Positions 40,668 to 53,922 are shown, numbered from the stretch's first letter. The stretch is DNA of 64,000 nt from Argyresthia goedartella (GCA_949825045.1 OX463820.1:7204501-7268500), one strand, 5' to 3'. Numbers and translations are program-made. Notes: generated by a model not told the origin, from the letters alone.

Positions 40668-40810
40668 AGCCCATTTCCATACGCAATTGGTGGAGGCACA
40701 ATTGTGCCCACGTTTAGTCAGTTATTCAATACTCCATTTTGCGTGACAGGGGGCCAGCCCATCGCCGCAGAGACGAGATTGGAGGTTCCTCACGATGTTT
40801 TCCATCACCA
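40668..40810 (-). mobile_element. SINE fragment (9926 family), minus strand
   Basis: The reverse complement has GATGGAAAACATCGTGAGGA, GCGATGGGCTGGCCCCC and TGGGCACAATTGTGCC, in the order of the SINE at 9926-10212. The tRNA head is missing. Confidence 0.7.
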
Positions 40811-40863
40811 TTAAAATATGTCTCAAATAGATGATATCTATTTGAGACATATTTTAATGGTGA
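40805..40863. repeat. Perfect 28-bp hairpin at a SINE end
   Basis: TCACCATTAAAATATGTCTC and the following bases are exactly inverted after a three-base loop. The arm begins inside the SINE fragment, so the palindrome arose after the SINE inserted. Confidence 0.85.
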
Positions 40864-42673
40864 CACCGTGACATATCTTGATTAGGACCAAATATCGTTG
40901 AATTTCATATCAAACTAATATTTTCTTCCCTAACAATAAAAATATGAATCTTCTGATGAAACACATAACTTCACCCAAACTATCGATTTCGGAAAATCAA
41001 AATCGTAACCTACTAGATCTCTATTTACGTCCAGAAATGCGTATAAACCAATTTGGATGATCAGTATACTTCGGGAATACTTCGGGAATATCCTAACAAA
41101 ACAGCGCACTCTGAAAATATGGGTTTTACGGTAATAAAGACATGAAGTGTTTGAGTAACTTTGCGGATCGGTGCAATCGGCGCGCCAATGCGGAAGTTGC
41201 TCGAAGCTTGTAAAATGGTTAGCTTTAGGTATTCGCGGAACCGGCTATCTCTAACCTAATATTTGGTCTCAGAAGTGTTGTAAATTCGGTAATAAGAAGA
41301 GCACCGCTTTGATTTAACGTAAACACGATCTCAGATCCGGAATACTGGCGGGATAATACGTTTTCGGCCTCCTAACCTTAAAACAGCACCTTTGCCGCTT
41401 GATTTTGGGTTCTCAGGCGGAAAAATTAATAATTTGTAACTCGTTCGAAAAGGCTTCTTCACGAACCTCGCTACGACCCGCGCCTTCGACTCGTGCCATA
41501 AATTTCTCGCTTCGTAAATATAAGCCTTTGCGAACTCGTACGAAATGTACTATTGTTACATAGAAGCTTCTTTAGACCACAATGAAACGTTAGTAGTTAC
41601 ATTTATCTGAATCCGGCAAAACGTGATCATCGGCGTGACTCATCGTCTTAAACCAATAGCACAACAGTTGATAGGTCTACATTAACCAAACAAACTTAGC
41701 AAACATAAATACATAATATAGGTAAATTGTAAAAAAACGTCAATTAATTAAAACAGCTAACAAAATAAAATTTATTCAGAATCCAAAACTGCAATTAAAA
41801 ATATTGAAATCTAAACTCCAATGAACTCAATAGCAAAGTTGCCAGTGCCGGGTTTATTAATTTTACTAATTGCATAATAAATTGTGGCAGCACACAAATC
41901 TAATTGTGCTGTAATTATCATCCTTGAGATGAAGTGGTAAATGCTATTTTTGATCGTGGCAATAGTCGAGGTATTTATGTCGAGGCGCAAAGAGGCGGCA
42001 TATCTGAGCAGCCTGCTTGGACACCCACTCCTGCGGTGTCGTGGCCTGTCTATTCTGATGATGCTAATATGGAGAATGTAATTACCAACAAGCGACAGGT
42101 GCTTGCAGTGTACAAGAAAAAGGATATTTGAAAGAATCCTCCAAAGACAAGTTTCCGCTATAGCCATAGGTATCCTACTTAAACACTGAACTTGTTCTCA
42201 GGTAATACGAAGAAAAAGATATTTATTGCACACTGGTAATCAGAATAAAAATTTACTAAAAACATTCCGGTTGTAAAAAAACTCCTAGAAAGAAGAGTTA
42301 AATGATTATTTAAACGGAATATGGTAATGTGTACTCTTTCTTTTTTCCCGTCCACCCGACACCAACCGCTGGCGGCACAGTTTCCAGAGAAATTAAAATT
42401 GCCTGGGACAAGATAGTCTTACTAGACCAGACTACAAATAAATTCAAGCTAGCAAGAGATATATTTGTAAATTCATGTGTTCACATACACACTTTAGATG
42501 GTGGAATCTATACACGTTGTTTGTGTAAGTTCACAGAGCCTTCGTATAACTTTGACGACATTTGTTACAAGTAACATGCATGCATGATGTATATCCGAAT
42601 ATTGCTGCAGACTTCTCAAAATTTATGACTCCACACAATAACCACAAGCCATCCAAATATGTATACTGCGACT
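40864..42673. other. Intron DNA, no gene
   Basis: At 41440-41550 there is an imperfect inverted repeat (AACTCGTTCGAAAAGGCTT and inverse-like AAGCCTTTGCGAACTCGT). Open frames at 41811-42167 (minus) and 42329-42574 (+) have no recognised domain. Confidence 0.45.
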
Positions 42674-42807
42674 TTTAATTTGAAGCCAGAATTGTAAACA
42701 AACAACTGTCATGTTCTAGAACAAAACCGTTGACTTTGACATTCATATTATACTTTATGAACTGGAAAATGACAGTTGTTTGCTTACATTCCTGGCCTCA
42801 AATTAAA
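42674..42807. mobile_element. 134-bp MITE with 42-bp inverted repeats
   Basis: The left arm (42674-42715) TTTAATTTGAAGCCAGAATT... is inverted at 42766-42807. The arms match at about 37 of 42 positions. It directly abuts the foldback region that follows. Confidence 0.75.
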
Positions 42808-43254
42808 TATAGTTTAAAAAAAACTAAAAAACATGCTTTTAAAGCACTTCGAACTAAAAAGTTACACACAACTTCTAATTCTCCGGCCCGCGCACTCGAT
42901 CTAAAAAATGAAAAATAAATATAGTTTAAAAAAACTAAAAAACACGCTTTTAAAGCACTTCGAACTAAAAAGTTAAAAATAATTTTTAATATAACCTTAA
43001 AACAATAATGAAAAAAAATACTAATATTATTGTGAAACAAAAAGCGTCGAAAGATATGGAACAAAGCGCCCGACGCTTTTTTTCACAATAATAATAGTAT
43101 TTTTTATTCATTATTGTTTTAAGGTTATATTAAAAATTATTTTTAACTTTTTAGTTCGAAGTGCTTTAAAAGCGTGTTTTTTATTTTTTTTAAACTATAT
43201 TTATTTTTCATTTTTTAGATCGAGTGCTCGGGCCGGAGAATTAGAGGTTGTGTG
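42808..43254. repeat. Long foldback: ~185-bp inverted arms
   Basis: Arms 42865-43050 and 43071-43254 are nearly exact inverses, around a 20-base loop bounded by AAAAAGCGTCG/CGACGCTTTTT. The arms contain AAAGCACTTCGAACTAAAAA and CTAATTCTCCGGCCCGCGCA. An extra direct copy of the first word lies outside the left arm (42808-42864). There is no protein. An RNA from here would form a long double strand. Confidence 0.85.
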
Positions 43255-45180
43255 AGAAATTAATTAATCCTGGCGATCCAGGATAATGAGATAAACTTAT
43301 GAAATTATTACATTGTCGCTGATTCTTGATAAGTGTACAAAGTTTGAATTGAATCTGTCCGTTTAAAGTGGGTCAAAATCGAGTCCAAAGGAGTCAGTTA
43401 CATACAAACAAACAAACAAACAAACATACATACATACAGGTGAAGCTAATAAGAGCGTGATACAAATCGCAGTATAGTATAGTAGTAAGTTACACGTTCT
43501 TTTCCACGCATCTCTCTCAAATCAGTTTGTTCGCAAGGTCACCCTAAGTGAGCGAGTGGCTCCCCGAGGCGGTCCCAGACACCTCCACCCATAAACCATC
43601 ATAACGAGATTCAGCCATTTAACTACGAGTTACCTTATTTATTAGGAGCCTATTTGGCGGCCGCTCAAGCAGTTTTTCACTATCGTATGCGCGTCCGATT
43701 GTATCGCTGACAGCACCATTTTGTGCATCGCGAATGGTTTAAAAGGTGCCATTACCATAACAATGTTGGCGCGTACTTATATTCTTCCATTTCTATTTTT
43801 ACTACAAGAGTAGATCCTGTAAATCATGAACCAGATGGTAACAACGCACTGATGTGCATTGTGCACGCCTTCCACGCAATCAGCGAACGGCTACGATTTC
43901 GCGTTGCAAGCTACTGCGCCAGTGCGACGCGTATCATATTGCTAGCACACGATAAAAAAAACAACCCACGCCTGAATTACAATCACCTCTATAATTGAAA
44001 ACATTACCTTAGGGATATGATAGATGATAGTGCCTCTGCATTCCGCGGTTTAATTAAATTCTTTGCCGTGCTTGATGAATTCATTCAATGAAGATGTGTT
44101 GATAAGTCTTCGCTTTAGATGGTGCGGTGTTGTCGCCCGCGCACTCACCAGCGAATGAGGATCGATGGGTTGAGTTGTTAGGTCAATGGCAATAGGAGTC
44201 GTTTGGAAGATAAACCATTGTTTTCTATATAAGTACATTGCGGAGCGTCTCCGTTCGTCAGGTGTAGTGGAATTCTGTTTCGCGTGGGCCCTGCGACCCC
44301 GACAGGCAGAAATACCCGAGTCTTTGTTATAATTGTGCCTCATTGTTGTTTCCATTATATTCTCGGCGCTTGTTACCCGAAATACGAACGGTTAAAATAA
44401 CACAAATTCACAATGAACGTTAATGAGGTGGAAATGAAATTTTCATTGCTTGTGTGCTCTATTTGCTAAGAGTATGTAATAGTATGTATGTGCCTATTAT
44501 ATTATTAGCTTTTTATAGGAACCTCTCTGGACTACTTCAAAACAACGCAGTCATTGTTAATGATTCGTGGAGTATCACAGACATTCACGGATGATTGCAG
44601 ATTATCAAACGAGTCAAGTCATTCGCGTTGCTGATATCTTTCTTGGTCTAGTTTTCGAATGTAAAGTGTGACACCTCATCTAATCCCACAAGATGACTTG
44701 TGCATTTTAACTGGGGCAGTTTAGGAGATGAGCCATCCGTAAAAAACTCCGTGTTCCCGAGTGGTCAGACAAGATGTCTATTAATACCCTCACAATTACA
44801 TAACCTGTCCCGACCTTGGTCTGAGAGCCGACGTGCTACACCAGCCGTATGCCGTATTTCATCCGCCAGCTTCTCTAGCACCCATAAACTGCATGCATGC
44901 CAACAACAAACATCCCGCTTTAATTCACTTCCCGCTTTAAAAAAATACACAATGAATAAAAAGGCATGAAATTGTTCCTTTATACACTGAAATGTTTCAT
45001 CCATCCCTTGAATTCGGGCACTTTTATAACTTCCAAGTAACAAGTGGGTTCGGTGACCGTCGAAAAGCGCGTTTGCCGATGAGGCAATAAATCGCAAATT
45101 CAGTCAGAGCACGGAGAGAAGAAGAAAAACCGATAGTTGAGGGTTGAGGTTTAACGAACCCTTTCGCTGTCTCTGATATT
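43255..45180. other. Intron DNA, no gene
   Basis: At 43404-43438 there is an (ACAA)n/(CATA)n run followed by GGTGAAGCTAATAAGAGCGT, which resembles a LINE 3' end. Open frames at 43723, 44050-44355 (minus) and 44765-45097 (minus) show no domain. Confidence 0.45.
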
Positions 45181-45420
45181 TATTTCTTTTGAATTGATCT
45201 TGATTGTGTCTTGGCGCATGTCACGCGTCACGGGAAGGGCTTTCACCTCCGGACACGGGCGGCGGGACTAGCGTCGGCTTCCTTGCCAGCACTGGCTCGA
45301 CCACGTGACACCGTGACGCGTGACGTCATCGCCGTCACGCAGCTGCAGACGCGTCGCCGGCGCATGGGGATTCCGTGAGCAAGCAAGCGTGCCAACAAAT
45401 ACCAGCGATATCGCGTTTCA
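45181..45420. promoter_or_regulatory. GC-rich block with CRE and E-box words
   Basis: Within AT-rich intron this block has CACGTG (45302), GTGACGCGTGACGTCATC (45314-45331), CAGCTG and many CpG. It could be an enhancer or an internal promoter. No exon follows that can be linked to it. Confidence 0.3.
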
Positions 45421-48137
45421 GAATCGCCCTTGCATCTGATTATACCATATCTCCTTCCCTACATCGAAGATTCTGACGTTAATTGCCATGATTATTATAA
45501 TTTATCGATGGACAACTCCGACTGGTATTGACAATACCGTGGTCCGAAATTGTTACTCCATCATCTGTCGTCGTCGGCGATCAATTGCTTTATTTCGGTA
45601 AAGTGTGAGTCGCGCCCACTGATTAAATCTTGCCGCCTTGGCCGTCAAGAGGGACTTCCTGGCAAGTGGTAATTATGAAAATAAACAAGTATCACTTCCT
45701 ACGGTGTTAAGGCAGGTCGTTATGGCCCGCCCGCGGTCTTCGGCGGGTTAATTTGAGGGCGGCTTTTGTCGATTTTGCGTAATCGATAGTCGATGTGTGT
45801 GGCTCGGCGGGCCTCGGAGGGCCTCGCAAGCCCTTATAGGGAGAAGACAAGAGATCCCTTCACACCAAGCCTCGCTCGCGTCACTACTTTTTGCACGTCT
45901 ACATACATACAAGGCAGACGTCGGGTAATCACGGCCTTATCTACACAAAATTACACGGTCCGCATCCAAAGCAAATGGGGCCGAGGAATGTTAGCATGAA
46001 CCTAATTATGTAGTCTTATTATTGATTGTCTCGTAAAAGGTGGCGTTTTATGTTCATAGTCGCGGTTATCAAAGTGTGTATTTTGTCGGGTTAATTATCT
46101 GTTTAAACAATAAGCCATTAACTTTACGGCATTTTATGATATTCTTATCTTCGGACGTAAATTATTGATTTCGTAGAGAGCAGTAAATTGTTCCTGAGAA
46201 GCCACGAGCACTACCACGGTCTATAAAAGATTGTTATTGCCAATATTCTCTCTTTATTACAAGAGATTCCAATAATATTTGATGAAGTCCTCTATGTACG
46301 CCTCGGTGCTTACCCACGAAGATTTAGTGTGAAGCGAACCTACGGAAGTCGGAAACGAGGAGATCACACAATCGATAATTAATGCAACTGACGGTACATG
46401 CATGCAGCACAATATTAACGAGCTGCTCTACCGAACTGGGAAAGGTCAGCGATCGAGCAAAAGAGCTGCGGACAAAACTATTTGGACTTTTTTTTTGTTG
46501 GAGGGAAAAAAAAAATACCCATGCCCAGGAGTCAGACCTCCCTGCTATGTGCGGGTCCCCACATATTGAGCGGGCATCAGCTCGTGTGCTATACGGACTA
46601 AAACAACTCCTTGTATATTACAGTTATCTATATTTGATTTTACTGTGAGCCATGCATGGTGTATATTACAGTTATCTATAGGTAACTATTTGGACGCAAT
46701 GGTGGGCTACGTACGAAGAGAGTTCTGTGATTGATAGAGGCTCTTCATGGAAACGTTAGCGAGGAAAAGGCGTGTTAGAAAAGCGTCGCACTATGTACAG
46801 GCTGAAAAAGCCGTAGTTGAATCAGTGTTTTGGTATTTGAAAGTAGAACTAGATATTTCACAGAATTCTGGCGTTGTGTAGACACGAGTGTAGAAAATAA
46901 ATCGTTTATTATTTTTACCCTAAAACACTCGTGAGAGCACGCAAATGCGGTAACAATGTAGCTTGTCAGCCGATCTCCCCACAAGTTCCCGAGAAGTGCA
47001 AAAATAATAATGAAACTAATGTTAAAGTATTTAGTTGTTGTCGTAGTGATCTAGAACTGTCGCGTCGGGCCGGAGGACAGCTTAATCCGGCTTTTTCGCA
47101 AATTCACCAGAAAATGAAACGATCTGTACATTGCTCCCAATAATGTTACACCGTGTTACGTAGAGTAGAGATCCACATGTGTTTAATTGCTGGTATTTTA
47201 GGAGATGTTCTGAGTAAATATTTTGCTTTTATTTTCGGAATCCTGCTACCTACATACATATATTGATTCTAAGATTAAATTCTTGATTTATGCTCAAGTT
47301 TGTTTATCGTTTTAGACATTTGGAACGACTTAAACGTAACTACATATTATATATTACAGTAAGATTCTACAGTTGAACCCGTCGTCTACACGACAGAAAA
47401 CCTCCAAACAAATGAGCTATTTTTAACTTTTCTTTGAAATGTGTGGTGAAGTGGAATATTTAGCACAATTTTAGAAAAATATTTACGGATGTTTTTTGCT
47501 TCCTTCTGTTCCTGGATGCGCAGTAAATAATTATAACGAATGCATCCTTATATCGTATTTACATAAGTATTTATCTCTATTAAATATATCGTCGTCGTCT
47601 AGTAGTCTAGCACCCATTACACAAGCCTTATTAAGCTTACTATGGGCCTAGTTTGATTTGTGTAAGATTGTCGTCTAATATTTACTATTATTTATTATAT
47701 TTATCAGAAGAGTACATTTAGTAATTTACACTTCCGATAGTATATTTTTGGAAAAGCGACGAAGGTATAATAAAATTAGTTATTATCACGAAAATTAAGA
47801 ATCCCAATACTAAGGCCCGACAGATGAACAACACGAGTTAGTATTATCCTCGGATTAACTTTGACAATTCCATACATAGTCAATATCAAGACCGGACAAA
47901 ACTCTCATTACATTTATTGTTAGCGCTAATTACGATCATATACTTAGGTAGCCCAGGACGTAATAGTGGTGGAATAACAGCTGTTTTCAGTAATGTTATT
48001 TTGGTGTTGACGGGAATCTCATGTGAGTGCATACTTTTTCATCACGATATAAGGTATGCGCTCGTGGGAGCCTTCCTCACAACAGCTGTTACTTCAACAA
48101 TATTTAATCTACTTTAAATGCATCCCATACTTAACCA
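45421..48137. other. Intron DNA, no gene
   Basis: TGTATATTACAGTTATCTATA is repeated at about 46612 and 46662. At 47590-47680 CTAGCACCCATTACACAAGC and the following bases match a common lepidopteran LINE 3' region. A 66-codon hydrophobic frame at 47917-48117 directly precedes the LINE ORF and may be its leader, but no motif is seen. Confidence 0.45.
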
Positions 48138-51100
48138 ATGGATAAGTTAAAAATATATTTTCAAAACGTTCGTGGGCTACGAACGAAATCACACAATTGT
48201 TACCAAAGTATTTTAGCTAATGACTATGATATCATTGTATTTGTCGAGACGTGGTTATGCGATGGTTGTTTAAGTAGTGAGTACTGCGATGGCCGTTATG
48301 ACGTTTTTAGATGTGATAGGGATCCAGTGGCCACCAAAAAGAAAACGGGGGGCGGGGTCATGATCTGTACACGACGGGAACTAAACGCCAGCGTACGCTG
48401 TGACCTTTCGCGTCCACCTACCGATACCTTATGGATAACAATATCAGCAAAACCCTTTAGGCTCCTACATGCCGGGTGGTACTCAAAACTATAAAATTCT
48501 AGCGGAAGACTTACGACGCTACACAAATGTATTATTAGATCAACTTAGAATTAATCACACTGATAACTATATTTTACTTGGAGACTTTAACCTTCCTTTT
48601 ATCGATTGGCAGTTAGATGATCCTATTTTTAATTGTGGTTGCACTACCGATATTCAAACACTATCTAAAGAATTAATTGACTCTTTATCTTTGTTTGGTT
48701 TTATACAAAACAATCTCATTGGTAACAGTTATGACGGTAGTATTTTATGTTTAATTTTCAGTAACTTCAACGTGTTCTTAGACAGATGCCAATATCCACT
48801 ACTGTCAGAGGATATATTTCATCCCTCTCAAAGTATAGATGCCTCAGATATTACACTACCGCCTTTAGTTCACGCTCCTATACGAAAATATAAATTTCAT
48901 AAAGGTAACTATACCGCAATAAACAACTCTTTGCTAAGTACCGACTGGGAAAAAGAACTCTCTAATATGGATACAGAAACCGCTGTGGAATATTTATATG
49001 AAAACCTATACAAATATATAGATCTGTACATTCCTATCTCGATCACACATAAAAATAACACATATCCTGTATGGTATTCTGATAGTCTGATGAAAGTTAT
49101 CCGTGAAAAGACTAAGGCGCATAAAAAATGGAAAAAGTATGGTAATAGGGACGATTATGATGAGTTTTCTTGGTTACGGGCTCGTTATCTTCGACTACAT
49201 GAAGCTTGCTATAACAGAATGATTCTCAATGCTCAGAAATCTATTAAAGCTGACCCTAAGAAACTATGGAGTTTTGTTAAATCAAAAAAAGTAATAGTAG
49301 TTACCCTACCACACTTACATTGGGAGATAATATACTTACAAAGGGTTCTGACACTGCTGATGGTTTTTTTTTTTTTCATAATATGTTCGCATCCAAAGCT
49401 TTACATTATGCTGTCATGGATCTACCCCCTCCACAGAATGGGGCTGCAGATAATATCTGCTCTGCTACTATATCTGAGCCAAAGGTATCACGTCTACTTA
49501 GCTCATTAGACATTAATAAGGGCGCAGGTTGTGACAATATAGCTCCGATTTTTATTGTAAGATGTTCAAAAGCTCTGGCACTTCCTATCACCCTTATTAT
49601 CAATAAATCCATCAGGGAGGGATTATTCCCTACCATATGGAAACAGGCACGTATAGTCCCCATCCATAAAAAAGGCTTAAAAAACAAAATTGAGAATTAT
49701 AGACCTATCTCCATTTTAAATATCTTCGGTAAAATTTTTGAAAAGGTGGTTTATGATGCAATTTATACTAACATATCTATAGGAATATCACAGGAACAGC
49801 ACGAATTTCTGAGGGGGAGATCGACTGTCACTAATCTTTCAATCTTTACAAAGTTCATACTAAGCAACATGGAAAAAAATAAGCAAGTTGATGTGGTCTA
49901 CACTGATTTTGAGAAGGCTTTCGATCGTGTAGACCACTTCATCCTGCAACAGAAATTAAATAAACTAGGAATACATGGTGATTATTATATACTTTATTGC
50001 ATATACACATTAGTGGACAATTACAAACATAGTTAGTATACAAAGGCGTGCTTATCTCTATATAGAGATTTCTTCCAGCAAACCCTGGGCTGACAGGGAA
50101 AAATAGTTTCATGCGAAGGGATAGACCTATTATGCACAACATAACAAAAAACTAAACATCAGAGTGACTTTAATATATTTATAATAAATTACTTAGATAT
50201 TTACACATATAAATAAATGAGAACCTACATAATAATATAATACCTATAAATATCAATAAATACCTATACAATATATAAATAAAATATAATCTACTACAGA
50301 AGAGAAAGGTAATGTTCCTTCAAACTACTTTTGAAGATGTTAAGAGATGGACTGTCCCTGACGGTGCTGGGGAGTTTGTTCCAGAGCTTGGTGATTTGTT
50401 ACGATGGATCGAATCATACCTATAAAACCGTTCACAAGCAGTTGTAGTTGGTGGATACAGATCCAACTATGTGGATATCCCGTCTGGAGTACCGCAAGGA
50501 TCTCACTTGGGACCGTTGTTATACAACGCATACTTATATGATATATACAAATGTCTTGAACATTCAAATTATTTGATGTATGCAGATGATACCAAAATAT
50601 ATCTGGATATCAAAGATCAAAACGATAGTATAAATTTGCAATCCGATTTACATAACTTAGAAGAATACTATAGGCAAAACCGTATCACAGTAAACAGCAC
50701 GAAATGTCAGGTAATTTCTTTTAGTAGGCGCCGAAATACGATAATTTTTCCATATACTATTAATACGGTTCCAATTCAAGGAGTGCAGTCTGTAAGAGAC
50801 TTAGGTATCTTATTCGACTCTAAGTTTATGCTTGATCAACACATTGATAATATATGGAATAAAGCCTATAGAAATTGAGGGTTTGTGATGCGTACCTGCT
50901 CGGTATTTGGGGATCTTGGTTGTATTAAAATGTATATTTTGCGTATGTACGTAGTGTACTAGAATACGGAAGCATTATATGGTCACCTTGTTATCAAACT
51001 TACAAAGACCGCAATGAAAGAGTACAGAAAAAGTTTCTGAATTATCTTAACTATAGGGCTCGCTCCTCTCATTCCACATATGAAGACAGTTTCTCCGGAC

Positions 51101-51408
51101 ATCGTATTCTTCCTCTGGCAGACAGATAAGTGATGTTAGATGTAATGTTCCTGTACGACATACTTGTGTCGGGAGTCGACTGCCCCGCGCTGGTGCGCTC
51201 GGTGGCGTACTGCACGCCGCTGCGGCGCACGCGCCACACGCCGTTGCTGCGTGTGCCAGCGCGACGCACTAACTACGCCGCCAACGAGCCGCTCACCAGG
51301 ATCACACGTACTTACAATAACACCTTCCAACACATCGACCCGTTCAATAACTCCAGGGCCTCCTTCAGAAACTGCATTCTCAAACACTTTACACAACCGG
51401 AACAATAA
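48138..51408 (+). pseudogene. LINE ORF2: endonuclease + reverse transcriptase, broken
   Basis: The endonuclease starts MDKLKIYFQNVRGLRTKSHN, with VETWL and, after the first frameshift, LLGDFNLPFIDWQ. The linker is basic (KAHKKWKKYGNRDDYDEFSW). The RT has NYRPISILNIFGKIFEKVV, VYTDFEKAFDRVD (first Asp), VPQGSHLGPLLYNAYL and YADD (50579-50590). The C-terminus reads CTPLRRTRHTPLLRVPARRT and resembles the terminus of the LINE at 4634-6706, so both belong to one clade. EN and RT residues are otherwise well kept. Confidence 0.85.
49984..50389 (-). mobile_element. LINE 3' fragment nested in the ORF2 above
   Basis: It is flanked by GGTGATT at 49977-49983 and 50390-50396. On the minus strand it encodes the last residues of a LINE ORF2 (KLWNKLPSTVRDSPSLNIF to a stop), then a 3' UTR with the AGAGATAAGCACGCCTTTGT-type word. 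It belongs to the same group as the LINE at 61500-63262. It is 5'-truncated. Confidence 0.85.
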
Positions 51409-51537
51409 ACTAAGCAACATATTATATTTATTACATATCTGTTTATATATAATCTATTTATATAATCTGTTTATTATATCTACATTATATACTTATATAA
51501 ACATAAATATGTAAATGTAATAGAATGAAAGTATAAA

Positions 51538-51592
51538 AATATACATATATATATATGCATATATACATATATATATATATATGTATATTCTA
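51538..51592. repeat. AT-dinucleotide-rich palindrome
   Basis: TA/CATATA repeats lie in the 3' UTR of the LINE. Confidence 0.7.
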
Positions 51593-51770
51593 CTACTATT
51601 GGTCCGTTTCTTTTTGCCTCACTAAAACACATACTGTAACAACAAAAGGATCTTTTTGGGGTAATCTATTATTGGCTATGTAATTCTTGTTAATTTTAAG
51701 GACTATCTGTTTTGTAACGCTGTTGATTACCTGAATAAATAAATAAATAAATAAAAATAAATAAATACAA

Positions 51771-52846
51771 ATTTATATGGAGTTGACAAAGTTAGTCAAC
51801 GGACAACCCACACTAAATTAACGAGTTAAGTGTATTGTTTACCAACATGGCAAACAAAAAAAAAGTCCATGCTCTTTAACTGGATTAAGTCTTGGCCCCG
51901 GATTATATTAGCTTGTTTTCCTACCCCCTCCCCCCCCCCCCCTCCCCGCGCCCGCGCCCCGCGCCCCGATGACGACAGTTCATCCATAAAGGGTTGACAG
52001 TCTAACCAAACAAACCCCTCAGGACCGCCGGGCCTCGAACCCAAACATGTTTTGATCGGAGACCAAATATTTACGCACACTATAGCAATTGCATAAATTG
52101 TCAAAATATTCCGCTGAAAGTAATCAAACTAGAAATTCCACCTTTTTAGAAAGTTTGCAATCTCATCGAAATCGGTCGAGCCGTGCGGTTTCGCATTCCT
52201 GATGAGACGCCACACCTCTGTGAGGTCGAATTGGCCTACTATTCTTGTAACTGCTTTTGTTTCAGTCGTAAATTCGGCTCACATTGTCTTCATAATACCT
52301 CTTCTGTTTACTAGTAATCGCGCTGGTGTGTTTACATGTTCTGACCGCGGTATGGTATAACCGTGCTTTTACGAGATCTTATTAGATTGGGTTGGCCTAG
52401 TTTCCTTTTGGTGTTTTTCCTTCAACAAACACTGCTAGTAGGTGCGGTGATTCGCTGAGAGAACGAATCGCTATCAATATCTGTTGCAGGAGTTAATGGC
52501 GGTCGTCACGGTATTCGCCGATAGGCAAATATTTAGTTCTCGCCTTCAGGAATCCATTAGTTTAGTGATAGTTTATTTTTTTCACTCATAAACCTCCCTT
52601 TCCTTGACCCACTCGTGTTTTCCATTAAACATGATTAGTCGTGTTGATGTTGTTGTCTCTGTATTGGGGAATTTTCCTGAAATGGCTGTAAACACCTTGG
52701 AAGGCCGCAATTCGTGTACCATCAAGGTCTATTTTTAAAACTTTTTCATCATAAATCAAACGGCACTCCGCTAATTATATAGCGCTTTAGGCTAGATGAG
52801 TAGCCCTTCCCATTTTCACATTTTCATATTACAGCTTACTTATATA
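51771..52846. other. Intron DNA with a C-rich tract
   Basis: CCCCCTCCCCCCCCCCCCCC and CGCGCCCGCGCCCC fill 51924-51967. No gene is seen. Confidence 0.5.
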
Positions 52847-52976
52847 ATAATAATAAATAATACCTTGGACACTATTTACAAACAACCATGACTAGGGTAC
52901 AAACTCTGTTCTTATCAAACAAATATTTGCCCCCCCCCCGGGACTCGAACCCGGGATCCTTGGCTTCGTAGGCAGG
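52847..52976 (-). mobile_element. SINE (second family), 5'-truncated
   Basis: It is a shorter copy of the element at 31585-31829, with B box GGGTTCGAGTCCC on the minus strand (52940-52952) and an ATTATTATT tail on the left. The A box is missing. Confidence 0.78.
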
Positions 52977-53877
52977 ATACTATATAAAGTAGGGTACTCG
53001 TAGAAAAGCAAACCTTTATGTCTTGATCCATATAAAATCTGATTGGCTTTTGCCTGTGTCTTCCCAAAAAGAATAACAGAGGTGCAGGAACAAATAACTA
53101 TTCACAGCCATTTTCAGCAAAATATAAAGCCAGATGTAAACATTACCCTCCTTCTGGTGCAGTCGGTTTATAGAGAAGCACCATCTCAGGCGGAAGCTCA
53201 TCTCACGTCCATCAATATTTACAAATGGCATGTATCTCTCATGTGCCTCTAGATTACATGATGTCCATTTGCACGTGCTTTTATCATTGTTGATAACGCG
53301 TTGAATGGGAATCGCCGCTTGTTGCTGGCAGTGCAGATTATCAAATTTTATGTTAGTAGGAGCCCGGATCGAAAACCAGGCGACCTTTTCAAATTACCTA
53401 AATTTAATTTACCCTGCCTGACACTCCATTCATACCTTCCAAGTGTTTTTGCTATAAACCCCCCGGAAATAAAACAAAAAGGAAAGTTAATAGGATTTTC
53501 AAGGAAAAGCTTCTTAGTCGATCACTGAACTCAGCTTTGTACAAAGTTTTAATTACAATCATAAACAGATGAACCCCTGAACGTGAAGGGGGGGGCAGTG
53601 TTTCAGTGACGTCATCATCAACCTGTAACGTAAGGAAAACACCCGGTTAGCAGGGGTGCGCACCTTGACTCTTGTGTTACTACTTAATTAGTGGTATTAC
53701 TTTATTGATCACCTAATAAATGCATTTTTGATTTCGTAATAAATCATGTTGGTTCCATAAATAATAGATCTGTCACTTAAAAAAATTGTCAGGTAAAATA
53801 AAATAAAACTTTCAACACAATTGCTCGTAAAGTGACTCTTTGTGGTAACGCATTTAGGTTCATAATGGAGCTAAATA
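52977..53877. other. Intron DNA, no gene
   Basis: Small open frames only. GATCACCTAAT near 53717 belongs to the family A body. Confidence 0.45.
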
Positions 53878-53922
53878 CGCACTAGTGCTTTTTACTTTAA
53901 AAAAGTAAAAAGCGCTAGTGCG
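53878..53922. repeat. 21-bp hairpin
   Basis: CGCACTAGTGCTTTTTACTTT is inverted after three bases, with one mismatch. Confidence 0.85.

Larger units (their letters stand above)
48138..51770 (+). mobile_element. LINE (jockey-type) with decayed ORF2, invaded by another LINE
   Basis: ORF2 runs from an ATG at 48138 to a stop at 51408, with frameshifts near 48470 and 49318, stops near 50424, 50876 and later, and a 406-bp antisense insertion at 49984-50389. The 3' UTR ends in AATAAATAAATAAAT-type repeats (51734-51770). No ORF1 was recognised upstream. The copy is dead. Confidence 0.85.

Noticed and set aside
47917..48117. ORF1 of the LINE at 48138
   Set aside because: Only 66 codons, hydrophobic, without zinc knuckles or coiled coil. 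Treated as leader or chance.
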